64,000 nt of DNA from Planomicrobium okeanokoites. GTDB taxonomy: Bacteria; Bacillota; Bacilli; Bacillales_A; Planococcaceae. Positions 1-8,178 of the stretch are shown here, piece by piece. The notes below the pieces were generated by a model. That model was not told the origin of the DNA and made no database searches. It saw nothing but the letters and a program-made list of their open reading frames with translations. A program made the translations under genes and the position numbers. How positions within the stretch are numbered: the stretch's first letter is position 1; each line of letters opens with the position of its first letter. Location: the NCBI RefSeq assembly GCF_003428875.1, contig NZ_QQRS01000003.1, positions 310,001 to 374,000 of the forward strand, written 5' to 3'.

Positions 1-1
1 T

Positions 2-55
2 GCAGATACAGTGGTAAAAGAGTATTTCAAAGAGAAAATGGAGCCGAAATTATAA
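2..55 (+). CDS. 3' end of an unidentified gene (partial)
   Basis: An open frame enters from the left edge and ends at TAA 53-55. Only the last 17 residues (ending KEKMEPKL) are present, so the product cannot be identified. A strong hairpin with a T-run follows three bases later, which supports this being a true gene end. Confidence 0.6.
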   Translation, partial: ADTVVKEYFKEKMEPKL

Positions 56-91
56 AAGGAAGCAATTCGCCAGGCGAATTGCTTCCTTTTT
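56..91 (+). terminator. Intrinsic terminator, probably bidirectional
   Basis: A 14-bp perfect stem (GGAAGCAATTCGCC and its complement around a single A) is followed by TTTTT. On the minus strand a T-rich tract also follows, so it may end both the partial gene and the DMT transporter. Confidence 0.85.
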
Positions 92-110
92 GCTGTTAAT
101 GGATTTATTT

Positions 111-1016
111 TTATGCTTCCGCGATCTCTGGCGATAAAACTCTTTTTCTGCGGCCAAGGGCATTTACAAGCATTACCCCTGCAATTGCAATGATGCCGCC
201 AATAAGTGAAACGCCGGTCGGCAATTCATGCAGCCACATCCAGGAAACGATGATGGCTACTGCCGGTTCCAGATAAATCACGCTGGAGACCGAGCTTGCA
301 TTCGCAAGAGATAACGCTGTTGCCCACGTCACATAGGCGATCGCAGCAGGGAAGATGCCGACATAAAGAGTAGCTAAATGCGCTTCCAGCGTCGCGTTCT
401 GTAAAGTAGTCACCAGACCAGGTGAAAAGATGAAGAACGGAAGAGTGCCTGCCCACGTAAAATAGGCGGTTAACTCAATAGCTGTATACTTTTTCAATAA
501 CGGTTTCTGGAATACAAAGAAAGCGGCGGAAGCGAAAGCGGCGATTACTACGAGCAGCGCTCCGTTCGTCAGTGTCAGAGCTCCGCCATTCGATCCGAAT
601 GCAATGAAACTGATGCCGATGAAACCCACAGCCATACCGAGCCAGCCGATTCGCGTGAGGCGTTCTTTCAGAACGACGGCAGCAATCAGCGCTGTGAAGA
701 TCGGACCGGATCCAACCAGCATGCCGGCAGTTCCAGCTGATATGGTTTCCATGCCGAATGTCACGAAAATATGATAGACACTGATGCCGATCCACCCCAG
801 AAACAGTAGGCGAAGTAAGTCGCCTTTATGCGGCAGTTGAAATTTCACTCCCGGCCATAATGCATATACGAGAAATAACGACGAAGCAATGAGGAAACGG
901 ACAAGGACATTTTGTCCAGTATCATAGCCGCCTTGGAGACCAACGCGGATTGCCGCAAATGAGGAACCCCATATAACTACTGAAAATAATGCTAAAGAAA
1001 ATGCTTTTGCGTTCAT
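111..1016 (-). CDS. EamA/DMT family permease
   Basis: A ten-helix drug/metabolite transporter superfamily protein with two EamA repeats, about 301 residues, which is typical for the family. It is an inner-membrane carrier, probably an exporter of metabolites or amino acids; the substrate cannot be read from sequence. The open frame extends seven codons upstream, but GGAGGCG lies just before the inner ATG (MNAKAFSL), so that start is chosen. Visible features are the first-helix motif WGSSFAAIRVG and the repeat-2 segment YLEPAVAIIVSW. It is transcribed alone toward the terminator at 58-91. Confidence 0.88.
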   Translation of the reverse strand: MNAKAFSLALFSVVIWGSSFAAIRVGLQGGYDTGQNVLVRFLIASSLFLVYALWPGVKFQLPHKGDLLRLLFLGWIGISVYHIFVTFGMETISAGTAGMLVGSGPIFTALIAAVVLKERLTRIGWLGMAVGFIGISFIAFGSNGGALTLTNGALLVVIAAFASAAFFVFQKPLLKKYTAIELTAYFTWAGTLPFFIFSPGLVTTLQNATLEAHLATLYVGIFPAAIAYVTWATALSLANASSVSSVIYLEPAVAIIVSWMWLHELPTGVSLIGGIIAIAGVMLVNALGRRKRVLSPEIAEA

Positions 1017-1141
1017 AAATTCGCCTCCATTAGCCATTCATCAATATATAGAACAGCTTTTACGCCTGCATCAATAAACAGACAGGTTCTATTATATTCC
1101 TTTAGGAGGTGAAAGTCAGTAAGGGGGAAGATTTAGCACAT

Positions 1142-1172
1142 TAAAAAAGCGGCCTCTCCAAAGAGGGCCGCC
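1142..1172 (-). terminator. Terminator of the BsuPI lipoprotein gene
   Basis: The minus strand carries a GC-rich stem of about 9 bp with a TTGG loop and one bulge, followed by TTTTTT. It lies just after the stop at 1180. Confidence 0.8.
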
Positions 1173-1179
1173 CGAAATT

Positions 1180-1644
1180 CTATTCGACTGTAAGCTCGGT
1201 TTCAGCTTCGAATTTCGGACCTTCCTGGGGTGTCAGCCATGCGTTAAGCTGGTAGGTTCCAGGTTCAAGATCATTCGAAGGGACTTCGAATTCATATTCC
1301 AGCTTTTCACCAGGCTCGATGGTTTCTTCGCCAAGCGCCTGCATATATGTGCTGACAGCTGATAATCTGTAAAGCTCATCGCCATCCTGGTTGGATATTG
1401 TGTAGTCATAACGCTGACCGCTTGTGAATTCGTAAGTCATCGTTTCATCAGTCTGATTGTTCACTGTGTAGCGATAAAGATTGCTGTCCATTTGTTCAAG
1501 CAATGCTGTCACCTCATCTTCCACGATTCCATCGGACGAGCCGTTGCCCATGTCCGGTTCAACTGTGCCAGACGCGCCACAAGCTGCCAAAAAGAATGTC
1601 AACGACAGCAATAAGAAGGCGGCCAATACTTTTGGTTTTTTCAT
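1180..1644 (-). CDS. BsuPI-domain lipoprotein
   Basis: A 154-residue lipoprotein: the signal peptide ends in a lipobox (FFLAAC), so the mature protein is anchored by Cys21 on the outer face of the membrane. Residues about 45-150 match the BsuPI family, named for the Bacillus subtilis intracellular proteinase inhibitor: a beta-sandwich with TVNNQTDETMTYEFTSGQ near the start and the ending GTYQLNAWLTP. Proteinase inhibition has been shown only for the founding member, so an inhibitor role here is inference. GGGGAGGATTTAAG precedes the ATG. The gene is monocistronic with its own terminator. Confidence 0.85.
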   Translation of the reverse strand: MKKPKVLAAFLLLSLTFFLAACGASGTVEPDMGNGSSDGIVEDEVTALLEQMDSNLYRYTVNNQTDETMTYEFTSGQRYDYTISNQDGDELYRLSAVSTYMQALGEETIEPGEKLEYEFEVPSNDLEPGTYQLNAWLTPQEGPKFEAETELTVE

Positions 1645-1756
1645 CTTAAATCCTCCCCGGTCTGATAAAATACTGAGTACTCATGTTTAGCTGCTTTCCT
1701 ATTTGAACGGTCGACCGGCAGAAAAGTTACAGGGAAAGCAGATATAATCGCAATAA

Positions 1757-1783
1757 AGCAAAAGAGCCCCCGATTGGGAGCAT
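1757..1783 (-). terminator. Terminator of the aldolase gene
   Basis: On the minus strand GCTCCC-AATC-GGGGGC is followed by TCTTTT, directly after the stop codon at 1796. The stem is short but GC-rich. Confidence 0.65.
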
Positions 1784-1795
1784 CTTTTATGGAAA

Positions 1796-2683
1796 TCAAG
1801 TGATTGACGCAAGATAAATTGTTTTCACCGATTCCTGGATCATCTTGTTGAATTCCTCATCAGACTGGCTGGCATTCAAGCCTTCAGATAAGCCTCTTGA
1901 GAAACTTGCGATCAAGCCTTCGTTGGCAGTCAGCTTCAGGTTGGCTTCATCACGGGAGTAGCCGCCGGAAAGTGCAACGACCCGCACAACCCGCGGATGT
2001 TCAATCAATTCCTTATAGAAATTATCAACTGTCGGGATCGACAGTTTGAGCATGACGTTTTTGTCTTCGCTTAAGTTATCCAAGTGATTCAGAATCTCTT
2101 TTTTGAGAATCTCTTCAGACTCCGCTTTGTCTTCACTATGGATATTGACTTCAGGTTCGATGATCGGAACGAGGCCGGCAGACAAAATTTGATCTGCGAC
2201 TTCAAATTGCTGTTCAACAACTTTTTTGATGCCATCCGCATTCGCTTTATTGACTACGGAACGCATTTTTGTACCGAAGACATTACGCTCGTTTGCGCGT
2301 TTCAATAGTTCGTCCAAACCAGGATTAGGCTTCATCAGCTGGACGCCGTTCTCTTCATCCGCCAATCCTTTGTCGACTTTCAGGAAAGGCACGACACCTT
2401 TTTCTTCCCAAAGATAATCCGGAGTATATTTTCCTTCCACTTTCCGGTCCATCGTCTGTTCAAACAGGATGGCGCCGATGATCGACTCGGAATTGAAGGC
2501 GGGTGCTGTCATGACGCGAGTGCGCATTTCATGGATCAGATCATACATTTCATCTTCGTTTGAATAAGAATCTTCCGAGACACCATATTGTGCCAAGGCT
2601 TTTGGCGTACTGCCGCCACTTTGATCCAGCGCTGCAATAAACCCTTTTCCATTTTTCACGAGTTCAAATTGTTCTTGATTCAT
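1796..2683 (-). CDS. fda: Class I fructose-bisphosphate aldolase
   Basis: A glycolytic and gluconeogenic enzyme cleaving fructose 1,6-bisphosphate to dihydroxyacetone phosphate and glyceraldehyde 3-phosphate through a Schiff base. The 295-residue length and the N-terminal [16 protein letters not shown] match the bacterial class I aldolase of staphylococci and related Bacillales. The Schiff-base lysine is expected in [10 protein letters not shown], with [14 protein letters not shown] near the C-terminus as phosphate-binding segment. AAAGGAG with 8-base spacing sets the ATG. The gene stands alone. Confidence 0.95.
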   Translation of the reverse strand: MNQEQFELVKNGKGFIAALDQSGGSTPKALAQYGVSEDSYSNEDEMYDLIHEMRTRVMTAPAFNSESIIGAILFEQTMDRKVEGKYTPDYLWEEKGVVPFLKVDKGLADEENGVQLMKPNPGLDELLKRANERNVFGTKMRSVVNKANADGIKKVVEQQFEVADQILSAGLVPIIEPEVNIHSEDKAESEEILKKEILNHLDNLSEDKNVMLKLSIPTVDNFYKELIEHPRVVRVVALSGGYSRDEANLKLTANEGLIASFSRGLSEGLNASQSDEEFNKMIQESVKTIYLASIT

Positions 2684-2894
2684 TGTCCCAACTCCTTTGA
2701 TTGATTTGAGAGAAACTGTAATAAAACCCTACACAGAATATTGTATCAATAAACAGGACATTCATCAAAAATGAAAGGATTTGCAGGAAGGGGGAGCCAT
2801 AGGTATGGCTGTCTTGAAATAAGGGTAATGTATAAAGGGATGAGAAGAATCGCAAAAGCAATCAGTTTTACAATAAAGTTTACGGGAGGCTGGC

Positions 2895-3317
2895 ATGAAG
2901 AAATTATATTTAATGATATTTATATTGATCACAGGATCAGTATTGATGGCGTGTTCTGAAGAAACGGAAACGGCTGAGACCGAAGAAGCCGCGATTATAC
3001 AAGTTACGAACAGTTCAGCCCGTCAAATCACATCGATTGAACTGAAGCTTTATCAGAACGATATGGTGCAGGCATCACCGACAGCGATGAACGCGGACGA
3101 ATCGCTGATTGTTATGGGAGAGACTTTAGACTTTGAAATCCTTACACAGGACATCAATTTCGACGAACCTGTCATTATCGAAGCAATCGCCATGATTGAT
3201 GGAGTGGAAGAGTCTGCAGGCAAAACCGCTCCGATGGAACTCAGCCAAGGCGAGAATTATAGATTTGAACTTGCCAGGGATCCAGAGATGCAATTCAGAG
3301 AAGTTCAGGAAAACTGA
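2895..3317 (+). CDS. Small lipoprotein of unknown function
   Basis: A 140-residue protein with an N-terminal hydrophobic segment ending in a lipobox (SVLMAC, Cys20), so it should be lipid-anchored outside the membrane. After an acidic, Glu/Thr-rich linker comes a beta-rich domain (ITSIELKLYQN, LDFEILTQDI) that I do not recognise. GGGAGG with 5-base spacing fixes the ATG. It is a single gene facing selO, with a shared bidirectional terminator between them. Confidence 0.75.
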   Translation: MKKLYLMIFILITGSVLMACSEETETAETEEAAIIQVTNSSARQITSIELKLYQNDMVQASPTAMNADESLIVMGETLDFEILTQDINFDEPVIIEAIAMIDGVEESAGKTAPMELSQGENYRFELARDPEMQFREVQEN

Positions 3318-3330
3318 GGAAAAGTATGAT

Positions 3331-3366
3331 AGAAAAAAGCCATCGATTTTCTTCGATGGCTTTTCT
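3331..3366. terminator. Bidirectional terminator between lipoprotein gene and selO
   Basis: A perfect 8-bp stem (GCCATCGA/TCGATGGC) is flanked by AAAAAA on the left and TTTTCTT on the right. It serves the converging genes on both strands. Confidence 0.85.
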
Positions 3367-3369
3367 TAA

Positions 3370-4848
3370 TCATGTTCCGCAATAAGTTTTAAATGTGCGT
3401 TCTTCCTCTGGAGGAGGGGCATCAGTAAATGCAAGCTGTTCACTCGTATGGGCGTAAGGGTTTTTGACTGCTGCCACCAATTTTTCAGCCAGACTGTAAT
3501 CCTGTCTGCTGACCGCCGCTTCAATCGCTTCTTCGACGCGGTGGTTACGGGGGATGAAGGCCGGATTACTGCTGCGCATCAGTTCGTGTGAGGTTTCCGG
3601 GCTTTCGGCTTGTTCATCAAGCCGGGATTTCCAAGCCGCATACCAGGCGTTAAAGCCTTCTTTGCCGGCAAGCGGCATTTCTTCAAGCTTATCGAATGTC
3701 AATGCGCGGAATGTATTCGTATAATCCGCTTTATGGTCGTGCATCAGCTTCAGCAGATCATCAATCAGCTGGTCATCACCATCTTCATTGCCAAATAAAC
3801 CAAGTTTCGCCTTCATTCCCGCTGTCCAGTTTTCCTGGAATTGATTGCCGAAATCACCCAATAAATCCTGGGCCATTTCAACTGCCCGCTCTTGATTTTC
3901 ATCAATCAGCGGAAGCAAAGTTTCGGCAAAACGCGCCAGATTCCAGCCGGTAATTTTCGGCTGATTGCTGTAGGCATAGCGGCCGTAGAGATCGATTGAA
4001 CTGAATACACGGCCCGGTTCATAAGTATCGAGGAAGGCGCAAGGACCGTAGTCGATCGTTTCACCGCTGATCGTCATATTGTCCGTGTTCATGACACCGT
4101 GAATAAACCCGGTGAGCTGCCATTTTGCAACGAGCTGTGCGTGATTCGCAATTACGTTTTTCAATAATTCAAGATAAGGATTTTCGCTGTCCTGCGCAGA
4201 TGGGTAATGGCGGTCGATTGCGTAATCCGCCAGAGCTTTGAGTTCTTCAAACGTTCCCCATTGCGCCGTGAACTGGAATGTCCCGAAGCGCAGATGGCTG
4301 GACGCCACACGTGTCAGCACAGCACCTGGAAGAAAAGACTCGCGTACTACCGGAATGCCGGTAGTTGCGACTGACAGGCTGCGGCTTGTTGGAATGCCGA
4401 GTCCATGCATTGCTTCACTGATGATATATTCCCGTAGCATCGGGCCCAGTGCCGCACGGCCGTCACCGCCTCTTGAATATGCGGTTTTTCCTGAACCTTT
4501 CAATTGAATGTCGAAACGTTTACCATCCGGCGTAATCTGTTCACCGAGCAAGACAGCGCGGCCGTCGCCAAGCATAGTGAAGTTGCCGAATTGATGGCCG
4601 GCATATGCCTGCGCAATCGGCTCTGCGCCGTCAGGAACTTTTGTGCCTGACAGTATTTTTGCGCCATCTTCAGAGTTCAGCGCTTGAGCATCGAGGCCGA
4701 GAGATTCCGCCAAGTCACTGTTGAAAAGAATCAATTCCGACTCGTGGGCAGGTTCAGGAGCTGTTTTTGTGAAAAGTTTCTCTGGCAGTCGCGCGTAGCT
4801 ATTATCCAAATTCCAGCCGGTAGCTGTGAGATTTGCAGTCTTTTTCAT
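3370..4848 (-). CDS. selO: Protein adenylyltransferase SelO (YdiU family)
   Basis: A pseudokinase-fold enzyme that transfers AMP from ATP to Ser/Thr/Tyr of target proteins, linked in other organisms to redox stress. The 492-residue protein carries the family blocks: [15 protein letters not shown], the Gly-rich [16 protein letters not shown], and HGVMNTDNM with the catalytic Asn and Asp, followed by [10 protein letters not shown]. The C-terminus is YCGT: the Cys sits third from the end, where SelO of some organisms carries selenocysteine. AAAAGGTG precedes the ATG. The gene is monocistronic. Confidence 0.95.
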   Translation of the reverse strand: MKKTANLTATGWNLDNSYARLPEKLFTKTAPEPAHESELILFNSDLAESLGLDAQALNSEDGAKILSGTKVPDGAEPIAQAYAGHQFGNFTMLGDGRAVLLGEQITPDGKRFDIQLKGSGKTAYSRGGDGRAALGPMLREYIISEAMHGLGIPTSRSLSVATTGIPVVRESFLPGAVLTRVASSHLRFGTFQFTAQWGTFEELKALADYAIDRHYPSAQDSENPYLELLKNVIANHAQLVAKWQLTGFIHGVMNTDNMTISGETIDYGPCAFLDTYEPGRVFSSIDLYGRYAYSNQPKITGWNLARFAETLLPLIDENQERAVEMAQDLLGDFGNQFQENWTAGMKAKLGLFGNEDGDDQLIDDLLKLMHDHKADYTNTFRALTFDKLEEMPLAGKEGFNAWYAAWKSRLDEQAESPETSHELMRSSNPAFIPRNHRVEEAIEAAVSRQDYSLAEKLVAAVKNPYAHTSEQLAFTDAPPPEEERTFKTYCGT

Positions 4849-4929
4849 AAAATCACCTTTTCTGATAAGTAGTTTCTAATGGCTCTAAGCAATAAAACCT
4901 TGCTGGTGATTATTTACCCGATCCGGTGG

Positions 4930-5050
4930 GGTGACAATCTTTTATTGGTTACGATTGCAGCTGAAAAGCATGATTGCAACTAAAGGGGCGATTTACGCAA
5001 CTCCAATTGCATTGAGTAGAAAATGTTGGAAGTTAAAGCGCGTATTTTAT
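4930..5050. repeat. Degenerate ~20-nt intergenic repeat, TTGCAACT type
   Basis: Between selO and the SDR gene lie loosely repeated units: ACGATTGCAGCTGAAAAGC, ATGATTGCAACTAAAGGGG and GATTTACGCAACTCCAATTG. Their period is roughly 20 bases and they lead into the clearer 21-bp array at 5051. No coding signal is convincing here. Confidence 0.4.
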
Positions 5051-5113
5051 CGACCCGCACCCCAAACGGTTCAACCCGCACCCCAATCAAATCAAGCCGC
5101 ACCCCAATCAAAT
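5051..5113. repeat. Three tandem 21-bp repeats (CCGCACCCC units)
   Basis: Three head-to-tail 21-base copies start at 5051, 5072 and 5093. All contain CCGCACCCCAA; copies 2 and 3 differ at a single position. The third copy runs into the stop codon of the SDR gene (TGA on the minus strand, 5113-5115), so the array is its immediate 3' flank. It is too short and has no spacers, so it is not a CRISPR array. Confidence 0.85.
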
Positions 5114-6012
5114 CATTCTCCGAAATCAAACTTCACGCCAGTCAATTCCTCCGAAACTTTCCATAATTGTTTCGCAACTTCTTCGTCGAGGGCTGATGGA
5201 TGTGGCGTCTCGAGTGACGGATAGCCTTTGCGACGGCCAGGTCCATCGGGTCCGATATATTCACCGCCTGTTAAATCGGGAGCTGTTGCTGCATGGACTG
5301 TTGCAAGCGCGCCCATTGCCGGTGGCTGCAGATAATATTTATTGGCAAGATTCCTCAGGAAAAGAGGCGCGTCTTTTTTGCCTAATTTGAATATATTGGT
5401 GGCGGAAACGCCTGGATGGCAGATGACGCTGATCGTGCCGGACCCATGTTTTTTCAGAAGCCGGTCGAGCTCCAAAGCAAACAGCATATTGGCCAGTTTG
5501 CTTTGGTTATAGAATTTTTTGGCTTTATAGCCTTTCGAGCCGTCCAAGTTCTCAAAATCGATGGATCCCCGGTTATGTGCCAGACTTCCGGTCGTAACAA
5601 TGCGTGAATCGGGAGTTCTGTCAATCAAAGGGAATAGCAGCGCGGTCAAAGCGAAATGGCCGAGGTGATTGCTGCCGAACTGCATTTCGAATCCATCTTT
5701 CGTCTTGGAATAAGGCGGCATCATGACACCTGCATTATTGATCAGCAAGTCGAGGGCAGCGAAATCTCGAAGAATTTCATCAGCAAATGTACGCACACTT
5801 GCCAGATCAGCTACATCCAGCATTCTTATTTCAACAGTGGCCGCTGGATGCAAAGCCAGAATTTCCTTGCGGGCCACAACTCCCTTGGCTTCATTGCGCA
5901 CGGCCATGATAATATGTATGCCCATTCCAGCAAGCACTTTTGCCGCTTCCAGGCCGATGCCGCTATTCGCCCCTGTAATGACAGCGGTTTTTCCAGAAAA
6001 ATTTTGAGACAA
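5113..6012 (-). CDS. SDR family oxidoreductase (retinol dehydrogenase-like)
   Basis: A short-chain dehydrogenase of about 299 residues with a Rossmann fold: cofactor motif TGANSGIG near the N-terminus, NNAGVM in the middle, and catalytic Tyr-Lys in YNQSKLAN. The size and pattern match the WWOX/retinol-dehydrogenase-like subgroup that uses NADP(H); the physiological substrate is unknown. The longest frame starts at GTG 6030, but AAAGGAG lies inside it, so TTG at 6012 with 8-base spacing is the likely start. The 3' end abuts the 21-bp repeat array. Confidence 0.88.
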   Translation of the reverse strand: MSQNFSGKTAVITGANSGIGLEAAKVLAGMGIHIIMAVRNEAKGVVARKEILALHPAATVEIRMLDVADLASVRTFADEILRDFAALDLLINNAGVMMPPYSKTKDGFEMQFGSNHLGHFALTALLFPLIDRTPDSRIVTTGSLAHNRGSIDFENLDGSKGYKAKKFYNQSKLANMLFALELDRLLKKHGSGTISVICHPGVSATNIFKLGKKDAPLFLRNLANKYYLQPPAMGALATVHAATAPDLTGGEYIGPDGPGRRKGYPSLETPHPSALDEEVAKQLWKVSEELTGVKFDFGE

Positions 6013-6142
6013 TTGAATTGCTCCTTTCACAGGGCATTGAGTGATTTTGGATATATTTAATATGTATTCAAATCAAGTCTACGGGAAGGGGTGTGCAGAC
6101 TGCAATCAGTAAGCTCATTGACCCGTGGTGAAAATTTTTGCT

Positions 6143-6172
6143 GAAAAAAGCCCCCGCATTGAGCGGGAGCTG
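6143..6172 (-). terminator. Terminator of the basic secreted protein gene
   Basis: On the minus strand GCTCCCGC-TCAAT-GCGGGGGC (one G-T pair) is followed by TTTTTT, ten bases after the stop at 6182. Confidence 0.85.
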
Positions 6173-6181
6173 GAATCATCC

Positions 6182-6805
6182 TTAATGTTTAATTTTCATC
6201 CATTTGCCGTAAGTTTTTTTCACATAGAGAAGAGTTTTCTTGACGGTTGTTTCTACATTCTTTTTGTAGACTTCTTTTTTCTTATCAACGTGTTTGACAG
6301 TTTCACCATACTCTTTGTCTACTGATTTTTGCACATCTTTACTGATGAATTTACCGTTGCTGCCAGGTGCGCCTCTGTGTTTTATGGTAGTGACCGTAGT
6401 GGTTGTAATTTTAATCGGTGTTTTGAACGTTACAATCTTATCGACACGTGTCACTTCATCCCATGAAGTGATGGTATCGACTCGATAAGTCTTCGCTATT
6501 TTAACTTTTCTGTACAGGTCTTTTGAAGAATGATATTGCTTTTTATAGGAAACAACGACTTTTTTCTCTGAAACTGTTGATGATTTTTTCTCAGTGAAGT
6601 AATCCGTGTACTTTTTCACCTTCACTTTTTCATCATAGGTGACATCAACTTCGGTAGTGATGATGGTCGTAATACCTTTGTAGAAAGTGACGCTTCTATT
6701 AGGATCCGGGTCAATATCTGCTCCATGTCCATTACTTGCCATTGCCGTAGAAGTGAATCCGAAAGCCAGCAGAAGAGTCAATAAAATCATGGATACTTTT
6801 TTCAT
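6182..6805 (-). CDS. Highly basic secreted protein of unknown function
   Basis: A 207-residue protein with a clear Sec signal peptide (MKKVSMILLTLLLAF, cleavage near TAMAS). The mature part is very rich in Lys, Thr, Val and Tyr and looks like a long series of beta strands (VTYDEKVKVKKYTDYF, TYRVDTITSWDEVTRVDK, ITTTTVTTIKHRG), with a strongly positive charge. No cell-wall sorting signal or membrane anchor is visible, and I do not recognise the family. Electrostatic binding to wall polymers is possible but only inferred. AAGGAG with 9-base spacing supports the start. Confidence 0.75.
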   Translation of the reverse strand: MKKVSMILLTLLLAFGFTSTAMASNGHGADIDPDPNRSVTFYKGITTIITTEVDVTYDEKVKVKKYTDYFTEKKSSTVSEKKVVVSYKKQYHSSKDLYRKVKIAKTYRVDTITSWDEVTRVDKIVTFKTPIKITTTTVTTIKHRGAPGSNGKFISKDVQKSVDKEYGETVKHVDKKKEVYKKNVETTVKKTLLYVKKTYGKWMKIKH

Positions 6806-7217
6806 GATGTCTGTCTCCTTTGAAGTTGGGATTTTTTACTCTTCACAAGGCATGTCTGTTAGACAGATGAGGTTTAGCCGAGTCCGGATACTGTTACTAT
6901 TCAGTTAGGCAATACTCTACTTGTCAGCGGCCGCATACAAGTAGTGATCCATGGATTTGCAATTATTATATTATAAAGGTCAATTAAATACTATATAATT
7001 TCAAGTGATTTTTGGACAAGTTTCTATCAAAAATTACCCGTTTTTCTTGGAATATTAGGGTGAGGAATATAATTTTGGCTTGATTGTTAAACCATATGAA
7101 ATAGCAGACGGCAGCTCTTAGGATTGTTTATCCACAATAAGCCAGCCTGCCGATGTTTTACAGATTACCATTAGGGAAAAGAAGGAATATACTGTATAAA
7201 AAGGAGACATGCATATT
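6806..7217. other. 412-bp intergenic region with a stem-loop
   Basis: No gene is seen. The stretch separates the divergent basic secreted protein and 3-hydroxyacyl-CoA dehydrogenase genes. At 6917-6944 an 8-bp stem (CTACTTGT/ACAAGTAG) encloses a 12-base loop containing GCGGCCGC, a GC island in otherwise AT-rich DNA. At 6852-6866 a short inverted repeat TGTCT-N5-AGACA occurs. Their roles are unknown; promoters for both genes must lie here but none is unambiguous. Confidence 0.5.
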
Positions 7218-8117
7218 ATGGATTATAAGAATATAACCGTCGCCGGAAGCGGCGTCCTGGGAAGCCAAATCGCTTTCCAAACTGCATTTAAAGGTTTCGA
7301 AGTGGCTGTCTATGATATTAACGAGGAAGCCATCGGAAAATCGAAAGAGCGAATGATGAAGCTGAAGGAAAATTACAAGAACGATTTGAAAGCAACCGAT
7401 GCGGATGTGGATTCGGCATACGACCGCCTGACTTTCCATACCGATTTGTCGGAAGCTGTCGCGCAAGCGGACCTAATGATAGAAGCGATTCCTGAAGTCG
7501 TAAAAATAAAAACCGAATTTTATCAGAAGTTAAGTGAAGTGGCACCGGAGAAAACCGTGTTCGTGACGAATTCTTCGACGTTATTGCCAAGCCAATTTGC
7601 GGAAGCGACAGGGCGTCCGGAAAGATTCCTGGCATTGCACTTCGCCAATACAATTTGGATCAATAATACTGCGGAAGTCATGAAGCATCCGGGAACCGAT
7701 ATGAAATTCTTCGATGAAGTCATCGACTTTGCAAAAGCCATCGGTATGGTTGCATTGCCGCTCTATAAAGAACAGCCTGGCTATATCCTGAATTCCTTGC
7801 TTGTACCGTTCCTGGAAGCCGCGGAATTATTGCTCGTCAAAGAGGTGGCTGATGTCCAGACCGTTGATAAAACGTGGATGATCGCAACAGGAGCACCGCT
7901 TGGGCCATTCGCGATCCTCGATGTTGTAGGTATCCGGACCGCGCATAATATCGTTCAGGCAAAAGCTGCTGCAACTGGTAAGGAAGAGTTTGTTAAACTT
8001 ACTGAACTATTGCAGACTGAATATCTGGATAAAGGGAAAATCGGCCGTGAATCCGGTGAAGGCTTCTACAAATACCCGAACCCGGCATTTGCAGACCCGG
8101 ATTTCCTGAAAAATTAA
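7218..8117 (+). CDS. 3-hydroxyacyl-CoA dehydrogenase, NAD-dependent
   Basis: A fatty-acid-oxidation type enzyme that oxidises L-3-hydroxyacyl-CoA to 3-ketoacyl-CoA with NAD. The N-terminal Rossmann domain has GSGVLGSQIA; the HCDH core follows with NSSTLLPSQ and HFANTIW, and the C-terminal helical domain contains PGYILNSLLVPFL and GPFAILDVVGI. About 299 residues, stand-alone, without the crotonase domain of FadB/FadN proteins. The open frame begins at 7209, but AAGGAG (7201-7206) is too close to it; ATG 7218 has a usable spacing. Its substrate could also be a short-chain or related hydroxyacyl-CoA. Confidence 0.9.
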   Translation: MDYKNITVAGSGVLGSQIAFQTAFKGFEVAVYDINEEAIGKSKERMMKLKENYKNDLKATDADVDSAYDRLTFHTDLSEAVAQADLMIEAIPEVVKIKTEFYQKLSEVAPEKTVFVTNSSTLLPSQFAEATGRPERFLALHFANTIWINNTAEVMKHPGTDMKFFDEVIDFAKAIGMVALPLYKEQPGYILNSLLVPFLEAAELLLVKEVADVQTVDKTWMIATGAPLGPFAILDVVGIRTAHNIVQAKAAATGKEEFVKLTELLQTEYLDKGKIGRESGEGFYKYPNPAFADPDFLKN

Positions 8118-8126
8118 TAATGTAAA

Positions 8127-8166
8127 TAAAAAGGCGATGAAGAGAATTCTCTTCATCGCCTTTTGG
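8127..8166. terminator. Bidirectional terminator (28-bp perfect palindrome)
   Basis: Positions 8133-8160 form a perfect 28-bp palindrome (GGCGATGAAGAGAA and its complement) with A-run before and TTTT after. It sits between the converging dehydrogenase and sulfatase genes. Confidence 0.9.
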
Positions 8167-8178
8167 ATTTCCTGAAAC

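Noticed and set aside
5051-5113. Possible CRISPR array
   Set aside because: The 21-bp units are directly adjacent with no unique spacers and only three copies, and no cas genes are present.
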